Assembly (NCBI GenBank): GCA_027858915.1
Contig: JAQIBT010000012.1
Location: 35,626 to 99,625 of the forward strand
DNA from: Salinisphaera sp.
GTDB taxonomy: Bacteria > Pseudomonadota > Gammaproteobacteria > Nevskiales > Salinisphaeraceae
Direction of reading: 5' to 3'
DNA: 64,000 bases
Shown: piece by piece, positions 56,224-64,000 of the stretch
How positions within the stretch are numbered: position 1 is the first letter of the stretch
Layout of the letters: every line of letters begins with the position of its first letter
Program-made: the position numbers and the translations under genes
Notes under the pieces: generated by a model
What the model was told of the DNA's origin: nothing
The model's input: the letters and a program-made list of their open reading frames with translations, nothing else
Databases searched by the model: none

Positions 56224-58068
56224 TCATCGAGTGGGCGCGCGGCGACTGGTGGCGGCGACACTGTCCGGCGTGAGTATGCCGTAGGTCACCACGCGGCCCG
56301 AGCCGCTGCCGCTGTTGCGCTGGACGATCAAGGCCTCGGCCTCGGACTGCTCGAACCGGTCATAGGCTTCTTGCAGGCTGGCGCGGACATCGATGGCAAA
56401 AGCATCAGCGCGGTGGGCTGGTACGTTGGTGAGGTCGATGGTGGCCTCGGTGTCATCGACCAATTTGCTCTCGTCGGTGGCTGCTTCCGCTGCCTGTTGG
56501 GCAAGCACGCGCTTAAGCTCGTCCAGGCGCATCAGGAAAGCGCGCCCTTGGCGGGGGCGTACCAGCAGCCAGTCGATATTGTCCTCGACAATACGCCGCA
56601 GGTGGGCTCGTGAGAGTTTGGGTTCGACCTGCCGGTAACGGCGATTCATGACCGTCAGCACACTGGCCCGGCGAAGATACTGCGATATCGGATCGTTGCG
56701 ATAATCCAGGCCGCGGCGGCGCAGTAGCAGGCGGAAATAAGAGTCGGATGCCGCAATCCGGCGCGAGATGACCAGGGCGCTGATGACCGTGAGCATGCCG
56801 GGCAATACCATCTCGGTCTGTCCGGACAGTTCGAGGATGGCGACCAGGGCCGACAGCGGCGCCTGCAATACGGCGGCCATCATCGCGCCAATGCCAAGCA
56901 GGGCATACAACCCGGAATTACTGGTATGGGCTGGCAGCAGGAGGTTGCCCAGCACGCCAAAGGCGCTACCCAGGGTGGCGCCGACGACGAACATCGGCAG
57001 AATAATGCCTCCCGGCATGGTAGCGCCGACGGCGAACAGGGTCGCTACCAGCTTGGCGACCCCGATACCGAGCGCCACGCGGGCTTCGAACTGGCCAGAC
57101 AGTGCTTCATTCACGGTGGCATAGCCTAGCCCCATGATCTCCGGATATGCGATGGCCAGAATGCCGGTAACCAGGCCGGCCAGTGTCATGCGCAGGCTGG
57201 GGCGCAGACGCGAAAGCCACGTCACAACAGCGCCCGTTAGTCGGGTGAAACCACCGCCGAGTATGCCTAGGAGGACGCCAACCAACGCCACATAGGGCAG
57301 CTCTAGCCCGCTGAAATGGTTGAACTGACCGACCAGATGCGGGTGCATATCGGCAAAACTGAACGTCGTCAACGAGCCGGTGACTGCCGCCAGGATGATC
57401 GGGGCAAAGCCAGCGATTGTGTACTCCATCATCACCACTTCCATGGCGAAGACGACTGCTGCCAACGGCGTATTGAATGAGGCTGCGATTCCGGCGGCGG
57501 TGCCACAGCCCACCAGCGTGCGTACGCTGTTATTGGGCAGGCCCAGCCAACGTGCCAGCCAGCTGCCGGTGGTCGCGCCGGCGTGGGCCGCCGTGCCCTC
57601 GCGGCCTACCGACTGACCGGTCGCGATCGACAATGCGGACACGGCGAGGTCGATGATTGCCGTGCGCACCGGCAGCACGCCCTGGTAGTACATCAGCCGC
57701 TCGATGATATGCACAATACCGTTCTCGAGCAGCTTGAGCCGCCATTCCACAATCAGCCCGAGCAGAAGCGCGCCCAGGGTAGGCACGATCACGCGAAAGG
57801 CGAGGTTCGCATCCACAAAGGTCTGGCCGTGATCGTCGAACAGGTTGAACAGCGGTAGCCGAATCGCTTGGATGCCCGCAAACAGAAGCATGATCGCCAG
57901 TCCAGCGAGCGCCCCGGTGATCGCGCCCAGCACGCAGAGCAACCCAAGGCCCGGCGTATTCTCGACGTCGGCGAGCTGCTGGCGCCATACGTCCAGCCGT
58001 TGTTGCCAGATACGACGGGCCTTTGCCTTCCAGCGGCGACGTGTGCGCATCAGGTGAGTGTCCGGCAA
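56224..58068 (-). CDS. ClC-family chloride channel or antiporter with CBS-like C-terminus
   Basis: A 614-aa ClC protein: a membrane domain (about 40-450, with the gating Glu157 in GREGT), then a linker with two CBS-like parts. The usual GSGIP motif is replaced by ENGIVH, putting Asn where the central Ser that binds chloride would be. GREGP is GREGT. Such variants occur in a ClcB-like group, so this need not be a non-transporter, but ion selectivity is uncertain. It precedes hemJ on the same strand. Confidence 0.85.
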   Translation of the reverse strand: MPDTHLMRTRRRWKAKARRIWQQRLDVWRQQLADVENTPGLGLLCVLGAITGALAGLAIMLLFAGIQAIRLPLFNLFDDHGQTFVDANLAFRVIVPTLGALLLGLIVEWRLKLLENGIVHIIERLMYYQGVLPVRTAIIDLAVSALSIATGQSVGREGTAAHAGATTGSWLARWLGLPNNSVRTLVGCGTAAGIAASFNTPLAAVVFAMEVVMMEYTIAGFAPIILAAVTGSLTTFSFADMHPHLVGQFNHFSGLELPYVALVGVLLGILGGGFTRLTGAVVTWLSRLRPSLRMTLAGLVTGILAIAYPEIMGLGYATVNEALSGQFEARVALGIGVAKLVATLFAVGATMPGGIILPMFVVGATLGSAFGVLGNLLLPAHTSNSGLYALLGIGAMMAAVLQAPLSALVAILELSGQTEMVLPGMLTVISALVISRRIAASDSYFRLLLRRRGLDYRNDPISQYLRRASVLTVMNRRYRQVEPKLSRAHLRRIVEDNIDWLLVRPRQGRAFLMRLDELKRVLAQQAAEAATDESKLVDDTEATIDLTNVPAHRADAFAIDVRASLQEAYDRFEQSEAEALIVQRNSGSGSGRVVTYGILTPDSVAATSRRAPTR

Positions 58069-58165
58069 GAGCGAATCATGGCTGGCATCGGTTCCTGGGC
58101 AATGCAGTCGTCAAACGACCCGAGTATTATGCGCAATCTGGCATCTTGAGGCAGAGTACGAAAAT

Positions 58166-59203
58166 ATGACGGGCAAATACCGGATCGGGCTGGTCGGCGG
58201 CACCGGCTATGCAGGCGCCGAGCTGCTGCGATTGCTCTGTGTTCATCCGCACGCCGACATTTGCGCTGTCACATCGCGCCAGGCCGCCGGCACGCCGGTC
58301 GCTGAGGCGTATCCGCAGCTGCGTGGAATGATCGACCTCGATTTTTCGGATGCGAGCGTCGATGAGCTCGCTGATTGCGACATCGTGTTCTTCGCCACGC
58401 CTCACGCCGCGGCCATGCACGACGTGCCGGCGCTACTGGAGGCTGGCAAGCGGGTGATCGACCTGTCGGCCGACTTTCGTCTGCGGGATTCCGATCTATG
58501 GGCCCGCTGGTACAACGTCGAGCACGCCTGTCCAGAGCTCATCGAGCGCGCCGTGTACGGGCTGCCGGAACTCAATCGGGCCGCCCTGCCGGCCGCCGAT
58601 CTGGTGGCCTGCCCCGGCTGTTATCCGACGTCGATGATACTGGGCTTCAAGCCGCTGATCGACGCCGGGGTGGTCGATCTCGATCACTTGATCGCCAACG
58701 CAGTGACCGGAGTCTCCGGCGCGGGCAAGAGTCTCAAGCCGGGTTTCCTGTATGCCGAGATGGCCGACTCGTTCAAGGCCTACGGTGTGGCCGGTCATCG
58801 TCATCTGCCCGAAACCCGCCAGATTCTAGCCGCGCTGGCCGGCAAAGAGGTTGGGCTGACCTTTGTGCCGCATCTGGTACCGATGATTCGCGGTATTCAC
58901 GCGACCCTTTACGCGCAACTGAACGAGACACGCGATCTGCAGGCGTTGTTCGAAGCCAGCTATGTCGATGAACCGTTCGTAGACGTGTTGCCGGCGGGTT
59001 CAACGCCCGAGACACGGCATGTGCGCGCATCCAACATGTGTCGCCTCGCGGTGCACTGGCCGGCGGGCGGGGACACCGCGGTCGTGTTGTCGGTGATCGA
59101 CAACCTGGTCAAGGGCGCGGCGGGCCAGGCTGTACAATGCTTCAATCTGATGATCGGCGCGCCCGAGGCCTGTAGCCTGACCGCGCCAGGGCCAGTACCA
59201 TAA
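58166..59203 (+). CDS. argC: N-acetyl-gamma-glutamyl-phosphate reductase ArgC
   Basis: NADPH-dependent third step of arginine synthesis. It has 345 aa, with the NADP-binding [18 protein letters not shown] at the start and the catalytic Cys152 in [16 protein letters not shown] and [15 protein letters not shown] are late landmarks. ATG 58166 gives the family N-terminus; the frame is open to 58058. It is the only arg gene here. Confidence 0.96.
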   Translation: MTGKYRIGLVGGTGYAGAELLRLLCVHPHADICAVTSRQAAGTPVAEAYPQLRGMIDLDFSDASVDELADCDIVFFATPHAAAMHDVPALLEAGKRVIDLSADFRLRDSDLWARWYNVEHACPELIERAVYGLPELNRAALPAADLVACPGCYPTSMILGFKPLIDAGVVDLDHLIANAVTGVSGAGKSLKPGFLYAEMADSFKAYGVAGHRHLPETRQILAALAGKEVGLTFVPHLVPMIRGIHATLYAQLNETRDLQALFEASYVDEPFVDVLPAGSTPETRHVRASNMCRLAVHWPAGGDTAVVLSVIDNLVKGAAGQAVQCFNLMIGAPEACSLTAPGPVP

Positions 59204-59293
59204 CCTTCGATACCGACAGAATCCTTGCTTGAAAAATCCGTATTGGCATCGATGTCGTATCATAACTATTAAAGCCTCAGGCAGTAGACGATT

Positions 59294-59662
59294 ATGAGCA
59301 CAGCCACACCCATGACCGACGACGTACAGGAAGATAACGCGCTGGTGTTCACCGACGCGGCCGCCCTCAAGGTCAAGGAACTGATCGAGGACGAAGCCAA
59401 TGACGATCTCAAGCTGCGCGTATTCGTTTCCGGCGGCGGTTGTTCGGGATTCCAGTACGGCTTCACCTTCGACGAGAATGTCGAGGAGGGCGACACACTG
59501 ATCGAAAAGCAGGGCGTGACGCTGTTGGTCGATCCGATGAGCGTGCTATATCTGATGGGCGCCGAAATCGATTTCTCGGATGATATAGAAGGCGCGCAGT
59601 TCGTGATCCGCAATCCCAACGCCACAACCACTTGCGGCTGCGGTAACTCGTTTGCGGTATGA
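59294..59662 (+). CDS. erpA: A-type iron-sulfur carrier ErpA
   Basis: Carries Fe-S clusters to target enzymes, notably in isoprenoid synthesis. It has 122 aa, with conserved Cys50, Cys114 and Cys116 ([17 protein letters not shown]). It follows argC by 90 bp and converges with anmK. A TTGGCA / TATTAA pair near 59243-59272 may be its promoter; the ribosome site is weak. Confidence 0.95.
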   Translation: MSTATPMTDDVQEDNALVFTDAAALKVKELIEDEANDDLKLRVFVSGGGCSGFQYGFTFDENVEEGDTLIEKQGVTLLVDPMSVLYLMGAEIDFSDDIEGAQFVIRNPNATTTCGCGNSFAV

Positions 59663-59704
59663 GTCTGGCGTCTACGCGACGTTGGTTTTACCGTCCGTTG
59701 GCTG

Positions 59705-60841
59705 TCAGCGGTCAGGCGACAAGTACAGTCCGCCCAGCACGACACCCTGACGTGCCCCGGTAACGCCGGGCGCGTTGCCTGGGTGACGCGCTAGTCGCTG
59801 CCTGGCCAGCCAGGCAAAAGCCATGGCTTCGACCCAGTCGGCGTGCACGCCGAAATCGTCGGTACGAGAGACGGTCTGCTTGCCCAGGCAGGCCGAAATA
59901 CGCTCGCAAAGATATCGATTGTGAACGCCGCCGCCGCACAGCAGAACGTCTTCGTCGCCGCGCCCGTAGTCGTTGATGGCGTCTGCAATGGTTTGCGCTG
60001 AGAGTTCGCACAGGGTTGCCTGTACGTCGGGTGCGGGCCAGCTCTCGGGTTCTGCTGCCTTCAGCCAGTCGATGCCGAAATACTCGCGACCCGTGCTCTT
60101 GGGAGCAGGCCGATGAAAATAAGCGTCGGCTTTCAGACGTGTCAGTAATTCCGGGATGATCTTGCCGCTGGCAGCCCAGGCGCCGTCGGCATCCATACGC
60201 TGGTCGAGAGACTCGACAATCCATGCGTCCATCAAACCATTGCCCGGCCCGCTATCGAAGCCGGTCACCGTATACAGGCCGTCGACAGGGTACGGTGGCA
60301 GAAAGGTCACGTTGGCGATGCCGCCGATGTTGACCACGGCCACAGGCCGGTCCACTCGAGCGAACATCGCGTGATGAAAAGCACAGACCAGCGGTGCGCC
60401 CTGGCCGCCGACGGCCATATCGCTGTTGCGGAAATCCGCGACCACGTCGATACCGGTCCGGGCGGCGATCAGACTCGGCGAGCCGATCTGCAATGAATAG
60501 GGGGCGACGGCGTCGTTTGGTGCGTGCCAGACGGTCTGGCCATGGCTGCCGATCGCGGCAACGTCATCGCGTGATATTCCGGCCTGGTCGACCACCTGAT
60601 TGGCGGCGTCGGCAAACCAGGCCCCGACGGCCTGATTCAGCGTGCCGTATTGCGCCAGGGTGATACGGGTATCGGCGCTAGACATCGCGAGTAGCTGTGT
60701 TCGGAGTGCGGGCGGCGGCGCGAGCACGTGATGGGCGACAAGCGTCGGTGCACCGTTGTCTGGAAAACAGGCAACCACTGCGTCTACGCCGTCTACGCTG
60801 GTGCCGGACATCAGGCCGACGTACAAGGACTGGTCCGGCAT
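59705..60841 (-). CDS. anmK: Anhydro-N-acetylmuramic acid kinase AnmK
   Basis: Recycles anhydroMurNAc by hydrolysis and phosphorylation to MurNAc-6P. It has 378 aa. The ATP-binding GLMSGTSVDGVDAV is at the N-terminus, then IGSHGQTVWHAP and VNIGGIANVTFLP. With mpl at 7.1-8.5 kb it shows an active murein recycling route. Its start overlaps the mepM stop by one base. Confidence 0.95.
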   Translation of the reverse strand: MPDQSLYVGLMSGTSVDGVDAVVACFPDNGAPTLVAHHVLAPPPALRTQLLAMSSADTRITLAQYGTLNQAVGAWFADAANQVVDQAGISRDDVAAIGSHGQTVWHAPNDAVAPYSLQIGSPSLIAARTGIDVVADFRNSDMAVGGQGAPLVCAFHHAMFARVDRPVAVVNIGGIANVTFLPPYPVDGLYTVTGFDSGPGNGLMDAWIVESLDQRMDADGAWAASGKIIPELLTRLKADAYFHRPAPKSTGREYFGIDWLKAAEPESWPAPDVQATLCELSAQTIADAINDYGRGDEDVLLCGGGVHNRYLCERISACLGKQTVSRTDDFGVHADWVEAMAFAWLARQRLARHPGNAPGVTGARQGVVLGGLYLSPDR

Positions 60842-62361
60842 CAGTCTGACTTGCCGATCTGGGTGTCGCCGACCTGTGCGACGGTCGTTTCTGTCATGTG
60901 GTCGAGCTGAGCCATCAGCGGCGAGGCATGCCGGCGAAAAGCTGCCAGTTGCGAGCCTGACAGCGGGGCGACGCCGGGCAGACGCACGGTCTGAGGGTTG
61001 CGCGGTTTGCCATCGACCCGGAACTCGTAGTGCACGTGGGGGCCGGTGGCGAGCCCGGTCATGCCGACATAGCCGATGACCTGGCCCTGGCTTACGCGGC
61101 TGCCGGTGTGCAGGCCGCGAGCAAATCGCGACATGTGGCCAAAGCGCATGGTGATATCGGCGCTGTGGCGAATGATCACCATATTGCCATAGCCGCCGCG
61201 GCGCCCCTGAAAAATGATGCGCCCGTCGCCGGTGGCATGGATCGGTGTATTCATGGGCGCAGCATAGTCGGTGCCTTCGTGGCGACGTATACGATGCAGA
61301 ATCGGGTGCAGGCGTGCCAGATTGAACGGCGAGCTGATCCGCGTGTAGTCGACCGGGGCGCGGACGAAGGCTTTTCGCATCGGTTGGCCGGCAGGCGTGT
61401 AGTAATGCGCATCGCCGTCGCCGTCCGCGAAACGCAATGCGCGATACTCATGATTCTTGTTGATGAACGCTGCGGCCAGCAGGCTGCTGTTGCCGACCTT
61501 GCGACCGTCCCGATACAACTCGTCGTAGACCGCCACGAAGCGGTCGCCGGGTTGGATGTCCTGGCCAAAATCGATATCCCAGGCAAAGATATGATTCAGC
61601 TTCAGAATCTGGCGGTCATTGAGCCCGGCCGCTCGTGCGTTCGCGTAGAAGCTCGTGGTGATGACGCCGGTCGTATAGGCTCTTCGCCGCTCAACATCGG
61701 CCGAAATGATACGGCCGCTGAAACGTCCATCGTCGCGTCGAATTTCCAGCGTGTGCAACGCATCCAGCGGATAATCCAAGGCCTCGACATGACCTTGCCG
61801 GTCGGCCTTTACGCGCATTCGATCGCCGTCTTTGAGCTCACGGGTGAAGTAGCTGCCGTATTTCGATAGATGGGCGATGTCGAGCGAGTCCATATACGAC
61901 AGTCCGTGGCGACCGAAGGCAATCGACAGCGTATCGCCGGGCTCTATATCGACGTCGCGCCATGCCCGTGTTGGCTGCGCCGACGATGGTTCGGCGGCAA
62001 ATCGACGTACTGCATCATCCAGCACCGCGTCTGGGTTGCTGCCGATTACCTGGCTGATTGCGATCAAACCGCCGGCAGGCGCGTGGGCGACGGCTGGATA
62101 GGCGCGCGCCGGATAGCGGGCAGTGCTATCGCGCCCGGCGGCTGCAATCTCGGCTGGCGGGCCAGCGTCGATGGCACTGTCTGCCGGCGTGATGGCAATG
62201 GACGGTCGATCCACGTCCGTGTCGGCAACCGTTATATAGTAACTACCGCCACCGATAGCAGCGAGGGCGATAGTGATCAACGACAGTAGGCGGGTAGCGG
62301 TTCGGCGGGGCGGTGGTGCTTGCTGCAGCCACAGATAGTCGTGGTCAATCAGTTTGCCCAT
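60841..62361 (-). CDS. mepM: Murein DD-endopeptidase MepM-like (M23)
   Basis: Cuts peptide cross-links to let new murein in. It has 506 aa from ATG 62361, one N-terminal membrane helix (about 24-46), an OapA/LysM-like central part, and a C-terminal M23 domain with HEGTDYAAPMNTPIHATGDGRI and HVHYEFRVDGKPRNP (the zinc-binding H..D and HxH). A longer form from 62478 is possible but adds unrelated sequence. The order tyrS-mepM-anmK-erpA matches that in Pseudomonas. Confidence 0.93.
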   Translation of the reverse strand: MGKLIDHDYLWLQQAPPPRRTATRLLSLITIALAAIGGGSYYITVADTDVDRPSIAITPADSAIDAGPPAEIAAAGRDSTARYPARAYPAVAHAPAGGLIAISQVIGSNPDAVLDDAVRRFAAEPSSAQPTRAWRDVDIEPGDTLSIAFGRHGLSYMDSLDIAHLSKYGSYFTRELKDGDRMRVKADRQGHVEALDYPLDALHTLEIRRDDGRFSGRIISADVERRRAYTTGVITTSFYANARAAGLNDRQILKLNHIFAWDIDFGQDIQPGDRFVAVYDELYRDGRKVGNSSLLAAAFINKNHEYRALRFADGDGDAHYYTPAGQPMRKAFVRAPVDYTRISSPFNLARLHPILHRIRRHEGTDYAAPMNTPIHATGDGRIIFQGRRGGYGNMVIIRHSADITMRFGHMSRFARGLHTGSRVSQGQVIGYVGMTGLATGPHVHYEFRVDGKPRNPQTVRLPGVAPLSGSQLAAFRRHASPLMAQLDHMTETTVAQVGDTQIGKSD

Positions 62362-62561
62362 AGGAAATCGCCGATCAGTGTCAGTAAGGAACGCAGCCTG
62401 GCGGACGCCCCCGTGCCTGCGTACCGCGATCAACGCCATAAAAGACCACAAAGCCGGATGCTTGGCAAGCCGGATCACGCTAGACTGCTAGCCCGCGGTC
62501 AGGGCGTTGAGGCAATCATCCGCTGACTGCTCATGACGACCAAGGCAAACGGAGTACGCCG

Positions 62562-63773
62562 TTGACTGACAACGACTGGGAAGAAATCAAACGCGGAACG
62601 GATGAGATCATCCCAGAAGCCGACTTTCGCGAACGTATGCACAAGGCGGCGGCTGAGGGCCGGCGTCTCGTGATAAAGGCCGGTTTTGATCCGACTGCCC
62701 CGGACCTGCATCTGGGGCATACCGTGCTACTGAACAAGATGCGCTGGTTTCAGGATATGGGTCATGACGTTGTTTTCCTGATCGGCGATTTCACCGGCCG
62801 GATCGGCGATCCGACGGGTAAGAACGTCACCCGCAAGGCGCTCACCGAGGAACAGGTGCAGGCCAACGCGCGGACCTATGAGGCCCAGATCTACAAGGTG
62901 CTGGATCCGCAGCGCACACGGGTGGTGCTCAACTCCGAGTGGCTGACCGCCTTTGATGCTGCCGACCTCATCCAACTGGCTGCAAAGCATACCGTGGCCC
63001 GCATGCTTGAGCGCGATGATTTTCACAAGCGTTATACGTCCAACCAGCCCATCGCCATTCATGAATTTCTGTATCCGCTGTTGCAGGGCTACGACTCAGT
63101 CGCGCTGAAAGCCGATCTGGAACTCGGCGGCACCGACCAGAAGTTCAACCTGCTGATGGGGCGTCACCTGCAACAGGTATACGGCCAGCCGCCGCAGGCC
63201 GTGCTGACCATGCCCTTGCTCGAGGGGCTGGACGGCGTCAACAAGATGTCGAAGTCGCTGGATAACACGATCGGCATCGACGAGCCGGCCGATCAGCAAT
63301 ATGGCAAGCTCATGTCGATCTCCGATGACTTGATGTGGCGCTATTTCGAACTGCTGTCGTTCGAGCCGATCGCAACTGTAGAGGCCTATCGTCGCGAAGT
63401 CGCGGAAGGAGCCAATCCCCGTGACGTGAAATACCGCCTGGCCCGGGAGATAGTCGCCCGTTTCCATGGCCAGGACGCTGCCGAGGCGGCACACACGGCC
63501 TTCGTCTCCCGATTCAGCCAAGGCATCGTGCCGGAGGACCTACCCGTCATCGATATCAATGTGCCAGACGAAGGAATCCAGATTGCCGCGCTGCTGAATA
63601 CTGCGGGTCTTACGAAGAGCAACGGAGAAGGCATTCGGCTCGTCAAGCAGGGGGCTGTGCGCATCGATGGCGAGCGTGTAACCGACGCCGGTCAGTCGAT
63701 GGCCGTTGGCGAACCGCTGATTCTCCAGGTCGGAAAGCGCCGTTTGGCGCGTGTCCGGCTGGTAGCCGACTAG
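62562..63773 (+). CDS. tyrS: Tyrosyl-tRNA synthetase
   Basis: Charges tRNA-Tyr. It has 403 aa, the TyrZ-like type. The class I HIGH motif is HLGH (50-53), the second signature KMSKS (228-232), and an S4 RNA-binding domain ends the protein ([22 protein letters not shown]). The start is TTG 62562, with GGAG 7 bp upstream; an ATG at 62533 opens only a short out-of-frame peptide. Confidence 0.96.
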   Translation: MTDNDWEEIKRGTDEIIPEADFRERMHKAAAEGRRLVIKAGFDPTAPDLHLGHTVLLNKMRWFQDMGHDVVFLIGDFTGRIGDPTGKNVTRKALTEEQVQANARTYEAQIYKVLDPQRTRVVLNSEWLTAFDAADLIQLAAKHTVARMLERDDFHKRYTSNQPIAIHEFLYPLLQGYDSVALKADLELGGTDQKFNLLMGRHLQQVYGQPPQAVLTMPLLEGLDGVNKMSKSLDNTIGIDEPADQQYGKLMSISDDLMWRYFELLSFEPIATVEAYRREVAEGANPRDVKYRLAREIVARFHGQDAAEAAHTAFVSRFSQGIVPEDLPVIDINVPDEGIQIAALLNTAGLTKSNGEGIRLVKQGAVRIDGERVTDAGQSMAVGEPLILQVGKRRLARVRLVAD

Positions 63774-63843
63774 CATCGACAGGCAGAGACGGCGTGATAA
63801 CAAGGTTCTGGGTGTTTTGTGACAGAAAAGAGACAGAAAAGCG

Positions 63844-63871
63844 TTGACAGCAGAGCGAAGGGGTTTAGAGT
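63844..63871 (+). promoter_or_regulatory. First probable rRNA operon promoter
   Basis: TTGACA (63844-63849) and TAGAGT (63866-63871), spacing 16 bp, 70 bp after tyrS. Just downstream TGCTCTTGCAAC (63875-63886) resembles the start of the rRNA antitermination boxA (TGCTCTTTAAC). Confidence 0.65.
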
Positions 63872-63943
63872 ACGTGCTCTTGCAACGGCGCGAAGCCAGG
63901 AAGGAAGGTGGTTTCGGAGTTTTGCAGAAGAGGAAATCAGGTG

Positions 63944-63971
63944 TTGACACGTTGGTAAAACAGCGTATTAT
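63944..63971 (+). promoter_or_regulatory. Second probable rRNA operon promoter
   Basis: TTGACA (63944-63949) and TATTAT (63966-63971), spacing 16 bp, exactly 100 bp after the first. In Pseudomonas an rRNA operon follows tyrZ, so 16S rRNA probably starts just past the window. This is inference from position. Confidence 0.7.
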
Positions 63972-64000
63972 ACGTTTCCTCGCAGCAAGGCAGGCAGTAG

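Overview
The window reads as the core chromosome of a high-GC gammaproteobacterium. Several things point to a lineage outside the enterics: a dcw (division and cell wall) cluster, an rpoN-lpt locus, a regulatory-only PTS with HPr kinase, a pyrophosphate-type phosphofructokinase, a Zn-free adenylate kinase and a short-form HisG. The mix resembles Xanthomonadales, Nevskiales or Salinisphaerales, but no species can be named from this alone. No prophage, insertion sequence, tRNA or CRISPR array was seen.

Layout. 1-8.5 kb: an ABC-F ATPase (cut by the window edge), rhlE, moaB, ppa, PPi-PFK, adk, rnd, a small membrane protein and mpl. 8.5-12.8 kb: the glrK-glrG-glrR two-component operon, followed on the same strand by a non-coding region that I read as a sigma54-dependent small RNA gene. 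12.9-15.9 kb: pmbA and mgtE. 15.9-25.8 kb, all minus strand: kdsD, a truncated kdsC, lptC, lptA, lptB, rpoN, hpf, ptsN, hprK, rapZ, a mannose-family EIIA, ptsH and ptsI. 25.9-32.6 kb, plus strand: a YadGH-like ABC exporter, ibaG, murA, hisG, hisD, sspA and sspB. 32.7-37.2 kb: diaA, yraN and lpoA opposite rsmI, then the RNase P RNA gene. 37.5-54.6 kb: the dcw cluster from mraZ to lpxC, without murB or ddl. 54.8-64 kb: bfd, bfr, hemJ, a ClC protein, argC, erpA, anmK, mepM, tyrS and promoters that look like the start of an rRNA operon.

The most interesting stretch is 8553-9251. Downstream of glrR, on the same strand, lie two exact TGTC-N10-GACA sites, the motif known for GlrR, plus a third imperfect one. 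A sequence matching the sigma54 -24/-12 consensus follows, then about 450 nt with no credible ORF, ending at a strong intrinsic terminator. That RNA would contain two tandem stem-loops whose arms differ in sequence but keep their pairing, and five copies of GUGCCU. In enterobacteria, GlrR and sigma54 drive the sRNA GlmY, which works through RapZ. RapZ and RpoN are also encoded in this window, but the RNA resembles neither GlmY nor GlmZ. It is therefore a candidate for an undescribed GlrR-controlled small RNA.

Other oddities are a 5'-truncated kdsC, heptanucleotide repeats inside essential murD, a yraN with no usual start codon, a RapZ without the basic C-terminal tail, and a GlrR with GAFTDA in place of GAFTGA.
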